From contig CM055097.1 of NCBI GenBank assembly GCA_029204225.1, positions 57,448,429 to 57,512,428 of the forward strand: 64,000 bases of DNA, in the 5' to 3' direction. The stretch is from Diphasiastrum complanatum (taxonomy: Eukaryota > Streptophyta > Lycopodiopsida > Lycopodiales > Lycopodiaceae). Shown in pieces: positions 47,114 through 59,492 of this stretch (position 1 is its first letter; every line of letters begins with the position of its first letter). The notes under the pieces are model-generated. The model ran no database searches. It was not told the DNA's origin and saw nothing but the letters and a program-made list of their open reading frames with translations. Position numbers and translations under genes: made by a program.

Positions 47114-47754
47114 CTTCTCACATATGCTCTTGTGATTTGCTTTTTGTGGTAGAATCTCTTGCTAATTAATGCTAGTGTAATGTTATCCTAGATTGGTGTC
47201 TTGTTGGATTTGATTTATTGCTTTGTATTCTTGCTAATGTAAAGTTCTTCTTGCTGGAAATTCATGGACAGCAAGCATTCGTGATCCAGTTGACCCAATT
47301 GGAGGAGCAATTTCCAGGATTAATGATGTTAGAATGCCCCTTACAACATATACTATCATTTTAGTTTGTGTAGCAAGTTTCTGACGAAAGTTTCATGCAA
47401 ATTTCTGCTCGCATCCTCTTCATCTTGCTCGTTGCCCTCCATAGCTAGCAGATCCAGTTACTTCGAAAAGTTTGATCTATTCATTGCATGTTGACAAAAT
47501 TACAATTTGCTATCAATTTCCGTTTGCATGTGCAAGTACTAGTCCATGCATGTTGCATGCATGCCTCTAGAATTCTTCAGATTGCTTGCATGTTTCCACA
47601 GTTGCTTGCATGTTGATTGCATGTCACTGTATTTGCTTGCATGTTGCTTATTTTGATCTATTTTGAGTTGTAGAAGACCATCGAGGATTCCTAAGTTGGT
47701 AAACCTCGATTTAACAATCCTTTCTATCTCTATTTTCAATCCTATAACATCTGC

Positions 47755-48195
47755 TTGATCAACAAGTTCAATGGTGATGACTTCCACACGTGGAAGTTCA
47801 AGATGAAGATGATACTCACAGAATAAGAACTTTAGGGATACATCAACGGTTCAATAGCCAAGCCAACTGAACCTGACATGCTGACTTTATCTTCGAAATG
47901 GTAAATTGACCTTGCTCAAGGATGTACTATATGTACCCAAACTGACCAAAAATTTATTGTCAGTCAACAAGCTCACTGATCAGGGCTGTAGAGCCTTGTT
48001 CAATTAGAAGCAATGTACCATTTTGGACAAGAATGATAACTATGCAAACAGAGAAGGTAATTTGTACATCCTGGGTCACGAATATGTACTCTCTACTACT
48101 GTGAGTACTTCAAATGCCCAGTTATGGCATCGAAGATTAGGACACTTAAACATGAGATCAATCTAGTCACGAGACTTGATTGAATAAGTTAACAA
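47755..48195 (+). pseudogene. copia fragment, gag start joined to gag-pre-integrase
   Basis: KFNGDDFHTWKFKMKMIL (about 47768-47820) is the N-terminus of copia gag. Less than 300 bases on, NREGNLYILGHEY and QLWHRRLGHLNMRS (about 48050-48165) are from the gag-pre-integrase domain. The middle of gag, the zinc knuckle and protease are missing, so a deletion joined the two. Stops are present. Confidence 0.75.
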
Positions 48196-48199
48196 AAAA

Positions 48200-49144
48200 C
48201 AAAAAACACTGAAGGCTTATTTCTATGCTAAGCATAGAAAGCTATGCTCAATATGAGTTTAAAGAAATGTAGGTATGCTAGTTTGAATAAATTATGATAC
48301 CTAGAAAACAACAGAGCAAGCAAGAACATTCGAAGACCTGTTTCTAGACTGGCAACCACATCTTTAAGTAGTTAGACAAAGAGTTCGGGCAAAAGTTAGG
48401 TCCCAGAGACTTTTGAATTTAGGGTTACCTTAAAATTTTAGGCTGACATTATAAGGCCCATGTCCTTAATTAATTTGTAGAATTTAAGGCAAAATTATGA
48501 GAGAGAAAATCTAAACCCTGTCAAATTAGCCCATGTTGTAATTCGTTGAAGAATCTTAAGAATTTAAACTAACGTTCATGGTTTTGCCAAATATTTAGTG
48601 TATAAATTAAACTAACATGTAAAATTTAAACTTACGTTCATTTTTTGGTTGACTGCCAAGGTCACACACAACACAATTATGTTTTTAGTTTCTTAAGCAA
48701 TCCCAAACAAAAAAGAAATGAAATTTGTAAGTCAACATTGAAATCGAATCCTTATTTACAGTGCACAGTTGAAAACAATATGAAATTTGCTTTAGTTTTC
48801 CTTTTTACTTCGTCCCAATCCGAGCTGAAACAGAAATGTTATTAACGTTCGAAGTAAATTTAACTTCGTGATGAGCATGGAAGGGAAAGTCACAATTTAG
48901 ACTTAGAGGACGGCACTCACCCTTTTTCGTCAAACTCAATACTTGAAAGATGAGACCCACCCAGTTCCCGTACAATATTTAAGGAGCGAATACAATGCAA
49001 ATTAAAATTGTGTGGTGCTAAAATACATGGTGAAATTGATCAAACTTAAACCATAACAACGGATTTGTGAAGATGCTCCTTCCATGATGAATGATCTAAG
49101 AATAGTAAAACAGTTTCGAATACTAATAGTAGTTTGGAACAAGG
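48200..49144. other. no gene seen; probably internal part of a minus-strand element
   Basis: A/T-rich sequence left of the primer site at 49145, hence probably the leader of the element whose LTR starts at 49160. Confidence 0.35.
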
Positions 49145-49156
49145 GCTCTGATACCA
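49145..49156 (-). other. primer-binding site, initiator tRNA-Met
   Basis: The minus strand reads TGGTATCAGAGC exactly. A TG-starting repeat edge (tgttggaggg) follows three bases to the right at 49160, so a minus-orientation LTR starts there. Its outer end was not located. Confidence 0.75.
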
Positions 49157-49949
49157 CTTTGTTGGAGGGCTCTCGAAGAAATTAGGTGCAGAATAGGAAA
49201 CAGAACTCCAACATAGAGAACTTTAACAGGAAATTTACCAAACTACAACATCAACATTGACTTAGATCGAATGGAGGAATGTCTTGGTAGTGTCAGAGAC
49301 AACCATGAAGGGAGCGAAACAATTAGGCGCCTAAGACAGCTATGCTTCCTTTGAGATTAGACATTCTGAATTGAGTGTGTCAATTGAGAAAGAAAATTAT
49401 TAGAAAGTATTCGTAGTGCAATACACATAAGAAAATAGAGAATTTGAATTAAGATGTTGTGAATACAATGATCAGTTCACGTTCTTGTGTCCAAGAATGG
49501 TTCACAATAGTGGCGCACTGTGTGTAGTGATCTTACTTAGCTAGCTATAGATTAAATAACTATCTCTATTCCTTGAATGGCTTTCACTCTCTCGGATATC
49601 TCTGATTTTGTGGAATCAGATAGTTAAGACACAATGGAGTTTATGCAGGAACTCTGATTCACTCTTCTCTACTTTCAACATCACATCATTCTCACATATG
49701 CTCGTGAATTGTCATTATGTATATACACATGAAACAATTACAATGACTGCATGGGCAACGAGCGTGAAACAACATAATTACTAAAAATTACTAAAGTAAA
49801 CTGTGACGTGGTCTCTCAAACTCGAAGACTTTGAATTTGAAATAGGTCGAAGAAGATGTAGAACTTGAAGAGTTCGTCGTTGATCCTGCTTCTGCTCTAG
49901 TTGATTGATTGCACAAACATTTAACTTCAGAGAGTAAGGTTGCAGTGTT

Positions 49950-50116
<167 letters not shown>

Positions 50117-50242
50117 GACATAGTGTACTAGTGCTCAAGAATTGAGACGAACTCGAATGATTCGTGTTCTGATAATTCGAATTCTAATGATTTGAATTCT
50201 GGTGAGTTAGAGTGATGCTTAATCCCAACACAACCATCATCT

Positions 50243-50500
50243 TTGACTCGGCTTCAACGTAGCAAAGCCACATTACAAAAAAATTTCTCAACATTGGAGG
50301 CCAATTCGGATGAGAATTTGCCAATAGACTCTAATGAGGAAGATGGATCCTCAACTTCCTCAACTGAAAATGAGAGTCTTGATAATATTTCAAGCACTGA
50401 GTTGAGAGGACTTAGTGAAAATTCTATGGAATTTAAATTGTCAAAAAAAAATATACATAATTTATTTTTAGTGTTTTCAAAATTTGTGGATTTATTGTAA
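50243..50500 (+). other. acidic Ser-rich open frame, unknown
   Basis: An 85-codon frame without a good ATG. It reads LTRLQRSKATLQKN, then an acidic stretch rich in Asp, Glu and Ser (SNEEDGSSTSSTENES), then a Lys-rich end. It could be an exon fragment. I do not recognise it. Confidence 0.2.
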
Positions 50501-50787
50501 CTAGCTTCAAATGTATTTTGTGGGTTGTTTTCATAAAAGTCGATTTAGACTTTCAAAACACCATAAATGTTTGTATATTTGACATATTTTGAACATTTTT
50601 AATTTTCAGGATTTTATTTTAAAAAAAATTACATTTACAAGGTTTTTTTTTGCAAAAGAGCATATTGTTTGCCAAAAAAATTTGTGGTTTTCAAAATAAA
50701 TTTCATGAAAATGCATGTTTAGGGAAAAAATTTAAAAAATCAAAAAATACTTACCCGTTTTTAGGATATTGTTCCACTAAAGAATGA

Positions 50788-51144
50788 CTAAGATGATTGA
50801 ATATGCAAGATTGTAAGCAAAGATACATCCTCTCTAGTAGCTCTTTTGTTGTCACAAAGACATCCAATTTTTTCACAACTCAATACATCCTTTTTTTCAT
50901 AATAACATACTAAAGATACATCCTCTCTAGTATCATGACACAATGAAGAAACTAGCATAGATCCATCATCCCGTCCATGCAACCATATAAGAGATAATCC
51001 CTCTTTAACATTAATGAAACTTTTCAAATATGAAAAAGATGGAATGTAAGCCAAAACATCATAAAGCACACCTTGCTTAACATCTTGAGCTAAAACAATA
51101 TCAAACCAAGAGTCTAAATAGAACTCTTCTCCTTGATCATCCAT
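50788..51144 (-). other. unrecognised open frame, probably retroelement internal
   Basis: A 118-codon minus-strand frame with an ATG (MDDQGEEFYLDSWFDIV). It contains a duplicated TREDVSL phrase, matching the repeated catcctctctagta in the DNA. It lies inside the region expected to be internal to the element with the LTR at 51897. No family is recognised. Confidence 0.3.
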
Positions 51145-51884
51145 ACCTTGACCAGTCCTTGATACATAGACACCATTTAACTTGCTTGTGTTGTTATGTG
51201 TGCTTGACTTGGATCAAAAGAATCAACACAAGATGCAAGGCTAGACATGTTACTTCCAAGGATAATATGCCTCTATCAAAGCAAACCAAATCACCACCAT
51301 AACATCACTAGTGCTATTTCTTTGATTACAACAACTAGTAGTTGTCTCTATGCCTCATGAAACATTCACTTGCACAATGAACAAATTCACCACAATACAA
51401 ATATTAAACTTGAGAATTGTGTAGAAAACTAGCTCAAACTTGATGAAATGAAAATAAACTGCATAAGCCCTAATCTTGTGCTTCTAAAAATACTCTATAT
51501 GTGCTAGAACATATATCCAAAAGACTTATAAGAGATCACAAAAGATCACGAAGAGATGAATTTGCAATCCTTCTGCTCACTTAGCAATTTTATAAATATT
51601 GGCAACAAGATAATGTAGCAATTTAGACTCAAATCACTACCAAATGGAAACCAAACTTGGATCTAACTTTTTAATGATGAAATATAGCCTAAAAGCACTT
51701 TAAGAAACAAGGAAAATAGGAGATCGGGCCTATTTAAAGAGGAATCCTCTATGACAAAACTTTGATGCCAAAAATTGTCAAGAAGCACCAAAATTATCTT
51801 TCCAGCTTCACCCTTTGGATCTTGACTTCAATTTTGATCAAAACCTAATGAATCGCCTGAAAAGGGATGAAAGATTAGTCCTAA

Positions 51885-51896
51885 GCTCTGGTACCA
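51885..51896 (-). other. primer-binding site, tRNA-Met-like
   Basis: The minus strand reads TGGTACCAGAGC, one base from the initiator tRNA-Met site, directly adjoining the LTR at 51897. Confidence 0.72.
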
Positions 51897-52491
51897 TGTA
51901 AAAGTTTCATGCATAAAAAACAAACCTAAATATGCCCAAATTGGATAAACAATCTCTAACTATGAAACCTAGTCAAGATATAGAAACATCCAAAAGATCT
52001 TCAAACAGAATTATTTTTGAACCTGTAATCACGCAAAAATCAGAGAACATAACATTCATAAGGATGCATAAAAAAAGGTCATAATCATCATTCACACAAG
52101 CAAGACAAATGAGAAAATTCTACTGTAGAAATCAATCTCCCTCCTCCAATATCATCACCAAAATGAGGTATGTACATCAACTATCAAAATGGTAAAGTAT
52201 TCAGCTATATATACTATAGTAGGCCACATTTGGAAGGTTCTAGTAGGGTTAAACCCTAAATCTCCACCATCCATCAGATCAATGGTCTAAATTAACTACC
52301 TTGAGAATGGCTACATAGTCTAATGAAATATGTACAAAAAACAATATAAAAAAATGTCATTTGGACTAACATGGCCCCCTCCACATAATTTCCACACATG
52401 TGGCCTCCATTTCGACCCTTAGGCGCACTATTTGAAGCTTTCATATTTAGCCTTCAAGTTGATATTTGCCAATTTGGACTATTTTTTCACA
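51897..52491 (-). repeat. LTR related to the gag-only copia family
   Basis: A 595-bp LTR with ends TGTGAAAAAATAG and CTTTTACA in its own sense. The start matches the family at 26047-29319, so it is a diverged relative. Internal sequence lies to its left; the partner LTR was not found and may be lost. Confidence 0.7.
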
Positions 52492-52839
52492 CAAGATAGC
52501 CAAATACAAAGTCTTTCCACCTATAATTACACAATAAGCCCTTCCCATCAGAGCAAAATATAAAGGTACCACTAGCAAGCTTTGCAACATATATTGCCAA
52601 CCATTGAAGGAACTATTGCCCTCTTATTATATCATTGCAATTCATGGTTTTGGAGGAACATCACCCAACCTTTTAAAAAAAGATTTCATGTCATATTGAA
52701 ACCCCTTGCTTTTCATATGATGTTTTTGGATGATGATGATGTTTGAGACTTGTAATATTTAGCGAGTTTGAAATCTAGCTTGGACTATGACACTACACAC
52801 AAATGTCTATGATTATGGAAAAGTGCGAAAAAAGATCAA

Positions 52840-53037
52840 GTCCATTGTAGTGCGGTGTATGGATAGAGTGGTTGACTGCGACCGACAATGCGCATGCTCG
52901 AATCCCAGCCGCTTCGTAGTGACATGTTAGGAGCTTGCTCCTCATTTGGTGTTGCCCATATGGCATTGTTAGGCTATATATGTTGTCTATAACCTACTAG
53001 TTGCATAACTTTGTATACAACAACAACAACAAAAAAC
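52840..53037 (+). mobile_element. tRNA-derived SINE with 8-bp duplication
   Basis: About 198 bp with a polymerase III A box (tggatagagtgg, near 52859) and B box (gctcgaatccc, near 52894). It then has a tRNA-unrelated body, and a tail ttgtatacaacaacaacaac followed by A-rich sequence. It is flanked by AAGATCAA at 52832-52839 and 53038-53045. The structure is that of a plant SINE of the kind ending in CAA repeats. It has no protein and would depend on a LINE. Confidence 0.78.
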
Positions 53038-53045
53038 AAGATCAA

Positions 53046-54040
53046 AGCAAATCTTTTAGCACTAAAGCTATAAAAATAAATGGCCTCATGAGGTCTACTA
53101 AGAGGCTAATCATCTCCCATCACATTCTTCCAAGACCAATGCTCAGGATACCTCAAGTTTCCCTTTGATATCATGCATATTTCAATGGATGTCGGCTTTT
53201 GAAAAATCATGTCTTCTAAAACCTTCAACTCAAAAATGTTGCATTGTAAAAACCTAGAACTATCAAAGATTGCCGATTATTATAGAAGCTAGCCTTGTTA
53301 AAGAATCGTGCATTATATGAAACTATTTTTGATCTGCCAAATTATATTCATCATAATAATCAAAATCAAAATTTTCAAACATTGTTGGCATCCAGCTATT
53401 TTTCTTGGGCATCAACCTAGCTCGCTCCAACAATAATTTTCATGGTACAATGTGTTATAAGATTAGAAATTAGCCATGTATCAATAGGTTTACAAATATA
53501 ACTTATATAAAAAATTGTGCAAAAGGTCAAGCACATGCTAGGTAGAACTTCCCAGCGGTTCGTGAATTAATGATCTACATGCATCCTATATATTCATAAG
53601 CCAACAATTTAGAATCTTACATATATTTAAGTAAACATACAATTTCCTACAAAATCCAAATTTTATCCTGCATTATATCTTTGATGTCGATTTTTTAGAA
53701 AATTTCCCGGTTCTATTCCTAGACTATGCTGGTTTTTTTAGCACTGTTCCAAGACTTTGCTTGCTCTTCAAAATGGAAAAGTGTCTGAAGGCAGATTTTC
53801 ATGTAAGAAAGAATTATGGTGGACAAGAAGCCAGATCTGAATTTGCACGACATGAACTGTTCCATTGCTTGTCAAGCTAGCAAAAATAAGATCTCCTACT
53901 TTAGTTACAACTGCTTATCAGATCCATAGAAACCTGACAATAGATTGATCTTGGGCTTTTGTTGGCAGCTGCAATACAATCTGTTACCCCAACTTTGCTT
54001 CCACTTCACTTTTGAATAATCTACTACTACTCTGCTCCAA
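53046..54040. other. upstream region of the kinase gene, no gene seen
   Basis: A/T-rich with no supported frame. No convincing TATA box was found close to the kinase start. An in-frame TAA lies 24 bases before the ATG at 54041. Confidence 0.45.
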
Positions 54041-57031
54041 ATGGCAACTGATTATGTAGCTAAGTACAGAGAATTGCACATTGAAGATCCTGATCTCTAC
54101 AATCTGGATCAACTCCAGTTCCTTGAGGACAATTCTGTTGCTGGCCAAACCAAGCTCAAGACAGTGGGCAAAGGGGGGTTTGGTTCCATCTTGCTTGCTC
54201 ATCTTCCTAAGCGAATTGACACCCGGATCAAACCCCATCAGCTCGTTTCCAAAGCCAAACAAGTGGAGTTGTTTTTGCATGATCTGAAATATTACAACAA
54301 AGAAGTTCTTAGCACGCCCACGACCTTTGTGGAGGTGATAGATCCCAAAAAGCAGGAGTCTCAGACTCTGGTTTTAGTGGCTGTGAAAAGGCTGACTGAC
54401 TATGCTCCTGAGCTCATGGAGTCTTTGATCAGAGAAGCGTCAAGGCTCAGAAACCTCTGGGGATCACGGAATGTAGTCACTGTCCATGGAGTTGTGCAGA
54501 ATAAGGAGCTTGATAGCCCATGTATTGTAATGGACATCGTCCATGGCTCCAGCCTCAATGCATTCCTGCGTTCATATTCTACCAGCTCAGAAGAGTTTGT
54601 GAATGCAGGCTGCTCTGAGACTGATCGCCATAACCGTCTCATTTGGACACAGGATCAAACTTTATGGTGGAAGAAGAAGCTAGAAATTTTTAGGGAGTTG
54701 ACCTTTGCTTTGATGCTTTGTCACAAGGAAGGGATCTTCCATGGAGATCTGAAGGGGGAAAACGTTCTTCTTGACGAGTTTTTGATTCCGAAGCTGGCAG
54801 ATTTCGGATTGAGCTTCGTGCGCAGAAAAGACTGGTCTTACTTCAAGTCTTTTGGTGGATCTCTTTTCTGGGTTAGCCCAGAAATCTATGATGCGGATTC
54901 ACCACCAAAAGAAGTTCTGAACGATCCGTATCCTTCGGATGTGTACTCCTTGGGGATGATACTTGTGGAAATGTTTGTTGAGGGGCAGATACCATCCGAG
55001 TATGGAGATAGTTTTATCATGGATAAGCTTCAAGGTGGTTCCCCCATACCACTTCATGTGCCTCCGAATTCGCAAATCTCCTCATCTTTCTTCCGGACCC
55101 AGATTTTAGGAAGAATCAATGATCTCGTTGAGCGATGCTGTTCTGCAGATAGAAAGGACAGATGCTCTTTAGAAGAATGTCTGGCAGCTGTGGAGGAGAT
55201 GTATTCCCTAATTTGCAATAGCTGCAGCAGCTCTCAAAGATTGCCTCAGAGCCCCATAGAGGTAGAAGATGCTTTCTTTATCCGCAATAGCAGATTTGAT
55301 GAAAATCTTACAAAGTTTAAAAGCAGATTTCCTGACGTGCCAGAGTGTGTTGTCCTTCAACCATCCAAGAACATGATCTTGGACTCCGACGGCTATCGGC
55401 TGATCCACTACTTTTGTAAACTGGATTTTATGGAAGGAGTTAAATACATTGTTGAGAAGGCATCATGGGATTTTCATCCCAGCGGGGATGTCCTTGAGAT
55501 GGCGTACAGTTGTGTTGAAGAGAGCAGTTTGTCGGTGTTGAAGTTTCTCGGTAGAAACTGGAAAGACATTGTGGGCGAAGAGATTAACCTTGTGCATGAA
55601 GCTTGCAATCATGATAGCTCAGAGATTCTCCGATTTCTTGTATTTGATCTGAATATGGATTTTGACAGTTACTATGAGTCAGTGCAAGTGAAGCCAATAC
55701 ACAAGCTGGCATTTACTGGTAAAAATGACATGATACAGGTTCTACTGGAAAAATCTGTCAATATGTCTGACTATGTCAACACTGTCTGTTCACGGCGAGG
55801 CCGCCCTTGTAGCGATAAGACACCTCTGCATTATGCAGTAGAGGGAGATCAAGCACGAACTGTTGAGTTTCTTTTGAAGAAAAGAGGAACTGTCAATAAT
55901 AGTTGGTCCCTATCATCCCTTGCATGTAACTATGGAAGCATTGAAGTTACTAAGAAACTCCTTGAATTGGGTTATAGCTTTGATAAGGAGCGCTTTGATT
56001 TTCACCATCCCTTGCACGAAATATGCGTCAATGGCCATGAAAAACTTCTGGATCTTCTCAAAGGACACATAAAGAACAAAGAGCATATAGATGGTCACCC
56101 AAATCGCAATATCCCCTACCCTCCCTTGCATTATCTCTGTGTAACTGGCAAGACAAAGATGGCAGAAGTACTAATATCAGAAATGGGAGCGAATGTGAAG
56201 TTTGTAGACAAGGAAGGAAACACATTCTTACATGGGGTGTCCAAAAGAGGGTACAAGGAGACGGCAGAGTTGCTTTTATGCCATGGAGTTGATCTTAACC
56301 TAGAGAACAAGGACGGGCAAACAGCTTTGGATTTTGCAGTTCAAATGGGGCATACGGAACTTCAAAATTTACTGTTGCAGGTGGGTGGCATTCGTGGCAA
56401 AGGTTTCAAGCAGATCAGGCAGGTCCAACAGATAGACAGAAAACAAGAGTCTCAAGTTTGCCAGCTGACAAAAGCAGTTCAAGATGGAAATCTTGAAGAA
56501 GTGAAGCAAATACTTGCAAAGGAATCACTCAAATCCAAATACAGCAGTGAAGCTCAATCTGACCTTGTCAAGACATGTTGCGAAAAAGGATATCTAGATA
56601 TCCTTCGAATTTTGCATGAACACGGAGTAGATATTCATGGGAAAGTAGCTCCAAGTGGAGGGAAGTCTCCACTTCATTGGGCTGCCAGATATGGGAATGT
56701 AGGCATCATAAAATTCTTAATAGAGAAGGGAGTTGAGGTGAATGTTCCACATGGATATAAAGTTAGCACCATCTCACCAATGGTGAATTCCAGCTACAGT
56801 GAAGCCCTTCATTTTGCAGCAGATAAGCAGCATGTAGAAGCTATGGAGGCTTTGCTGCAGGCAGGGGCTGATGCCAACGCTGTTGATTATCATAATACAA
56901 CGGCTATGGATCGAGCAATAGGTTTTGAGAACAAGAGGATGATAGAGTTGTTGATTAAGTATCAGTTTGACACAGGAAGGAGAGATAGAGACGACAGAAC
57001 CTATATGAGCAGAATAGCTGATATATACTAG
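54041..57031 (+). CDS. protein kinase with C-terminal ankyrin repeats
   Basis: A single-exon gene of 996 residues. The ATG is the first after an in-frame TAA 24 bases upstream. The kinase domain spans about residues 38-395: glycine loop GKGGFGS (43-49), VAVKRL with the ATP-binding Lys (116), HGDLKGENVLL (234-244), DFG (254-256) and SPE near 280 in place of APE. The catalytic loop has HGD instead of HRD, so it is a non-RD kinase with the Asp, Lys and Asn kept. A large insert separates glycine loop and Lys. From about residue 470 onward there are roughly ten ankyrin-like units, clearest at KTPLHYAVEGD, PPLHYLCVTGK, NTFLHGVSKRG, KSPLHWAARYG and EALHFAADKQH. No signal peptide or membrane segment is seen, so it is probably cytosolic. 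It likely phosphorylates Ser/Thr and binds partners through ankyrins; the pathway is unknown. Confidence 0.9.
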   Translation: MATDYVAKYRELHIEDPDLYNLDQLQFLEDNSVAGQTKLKTVGKGGFGSILLAHLPKRIDTRIKPHQLVSKAKQVELFLHDLKYYNKEVLSTPTTFVEVIDPKKQESQTLVLVAVKRLTDYAPELMESLIREASRLRNLWGSRNVVTVHGVVQNKELDSPCIVMDIVHGSSLNAFLRSYSTSSEEFVNAGCSETDRHNRLIWTQDQTLWWKKKLEIFRELTFALMLCHKEGIFHGDLKGENVLLDEFLIPKLADFGLSFVRRKDWSYFKSFGGSLFWVSPEIYDADSPPKEVLNDPYPSDVYSLGMILVEMFVEGQIPSEYGDSFIMDKLQGGSPIPLHVPPNSQISSSFFRTQILGRINDLVERCCSADRKDRCSLEECLAAVEEMYSLICNSCSSSQRLPQSPIEVEDAFFIRNSRFDENLTKFKSRFPDVPECVVLQPSKNMILDSDGYRLIHYFCKLDFMEGVKYIVEKASWDFHPSGDVLEMAYSCVEESSLSVLKFLGRNWKDIVGEEINLVHEACNHDSSEILRFLVFDLNMDFDSYYESVQVKPIHKLAFTGKNDMIQVLLEKSVNMSDYVNTVCSRRGRPCSDKTPLHYAVEGDQARTVEFLLKKRGTVNNSWSLSSLACNYGSIEVTKKLLELGYSFDKERFDFHHPLHEICVNGHEKLLDLLKGHIKNKEHIDGHPNRNIPYPPLHYLCVTGKTKMAEVLISEMGANVKFVDKEGNTFLHGVSKRGYKETAELLLCHGVDLNLENKDGQTALDFAVQMGHTELQNLLLQVGGIRGKGFKQIRQVQQIDRKQESQVCQLTKAVQDGNLEEVKQILAKESLKSKYSSEAQSDLVKTCCEKGYLDILRILHEHGVDIHGKVAPSGGKSPLHWAARYGNVGIIKFLIEKGVEVNVPHGYKVSTISPMVNSSYSEALHFAADKQHVEAMEALLQAGADANAVDYHNTTAMDRAIGFENKRMIELLIKYQFDTGRRDRDDRTYMSRIADIY

Positions 57032-57432
57032 TGTAATATAGAAGCAGAATTTTCAAGACCATGTCTTGTTTCTTTGCTTTAAGCATTGTGTAAAACAAAA
57101 GGAGCATGGAATACAACATTATGCCAAATAAGGTTAGGGGAGGCTTGTGTGGCCGATCTTAAGAAAAAGTTTGGGAGTCTGGAATCAGCCACAATGTTGT
57201 GCACTCGGTGGCTTTCATTCCGTAACGGATACCTTGTGAATATTATGCCCATTTTTTTTAAACAGATTAAAAAGTAAAAAATATATGTTGTTTTTTTAAA
57301 CGGATATTTTACACTTTTTTTATGCATGTCCATATGACGGCGTCCGTAGAACTACCACCTGGCGCATTCATAATGGTGTCAAAGTTAAACTGCCTATTAT
57401 GCTTCGTAATGTACATGTGAAAAAGTTTAAGG
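57032..57432. other. 3' flank of kinase gene, no gene seen
   Basis: It contains the presumed 3' UTR. No standard AATAAA was noted near the stop. Confidence 0.4.
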
Positions 57433-57600
57433 TACCCATTACATAATGAAAGGCGCCCGCCCGGGCACAGGCCATTCTGCCCGATTCGGCTTTTTTAAAT
57501 GTTTTATGCTCGGCCCCTCCGGGCCTCGCCCAAAAAATTCTGGAAATCCTTATCGGGCAGAATGGCCTATGCCCGGCCGCTTCCATAGTACGTAACGGTT
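57433..57600. mobile_element. MITE-like inverted repeat, GC-rich
   Basis: The left arm (57433-57484) and right arm (57551-57600) are inverted copies. The core ggccattctgcccgat is exact, and the outer parts (ccattacataatg and cgttacgtactatgg) are similar. The loop is about 65 bp and contains tcggcccctccgggcctcgccc. No target duplication is certain. It is far more GC-rich than its surroundings. Confidence 0.58.
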
Positions 57601-57603
57601 TCA

Positions 57604-58251
57604 TTGAAGATTATGACATGAGGCTTTTGCATTTATGAAATTCAAATTATAAATGGAATAGGCATGTGCATTTTTGCATAGTGCAATTGTCTCATATTAT
57701 TACACAAATTTTTGGCCCATGTGGTTTCAAAAAAATAACACATCATGCTTTTTAAGCGACCTAAAAATGAGCAAAATTTGCCATATGCAATCCATTATAT
57801 ATTATGGAATGAACCAGACAAATGACATTATGCCCAGGCCGAGACTATGACAATAGAATTTGCATTTGAAAAACATAATCAACGTCCTCAAAGTTGAGCT
57901 TTTTTTCACTAGACCATTATGAAGCAGAATCTGCATCTACAAAACATAATCACCCTTGAAAACCGTGTGTCGCCCATTTCACTTTTTAAGCAATTTGAAA
58001 TTTGGCAAGAAATGCAACAAGTATCCTTTACGTATCGAAAACTTTGTTGCCCTGGCCCACAAGGGGGGAGGGTTTCTAGTTGTGCAACGAATAATTAACT
58101 TGCCTTGGCATCAACAAGCAAACTACATCCATTCTTAATTACGCTTATAGCCAAGAGAGTGAACATGAGCTCCAAATATCAAAGATGTAGTAGAAGAGAT
58201 TTGATGTACAAAACCAATCAAGCATGATACAAATTATCTAGTTTTGAACAA

Positions 58252-58252
<1 letters not shown>
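57604..58252. other. no gene seen
   Basis: A/T-rich sequence with short chance frames only. The phrases gaagcagaatctgcat(c)tacaaaacataatca and agaatttgcatttgaaaaacataatca (57856-57882 and 57920-57950) form a diverged pair of repeats. Confidence 0.4.

Positions 58253-58345
<93 letters not shown>
58253..58345. repeat. (CT)n microsatellite with one interruption
   Basis: About 93 bp of CT repeat, interrupted by a G near 58302. Confidence 0.95.
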
Positions 58346-58346
<1 letters not shown>

Positions 58347-58579
58347 AGCACCCAATTCACCGTAGTCACCATTTCTAGCAGATGCAGTCCCACTTGCGTG
58401 GTTGAGGCGCTCTTAGGTGAGCGGCTCCTTCGTCAGAGGGACTTGCAGAAGACAAGGCTCGTAGACGAGGGCCGAGATTAGTAGCGAGACAACAACAAAC
58501 AAGGCTGTAACATGAGATTTCAAGCACAATAACTCCCTCACTTTCTCTTGCAGATATGGATCGAAACACGCTGACAAAG

Positions 58580-59492
<913 letters not shown>

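Noticed and set aside
52840-52930. Functional tRNA gene
   Set aside because: A and B boxes are present but the acceptor and anticodon stems do not pair well, and the sequence continues into a SINE body with a tail and target duplication.
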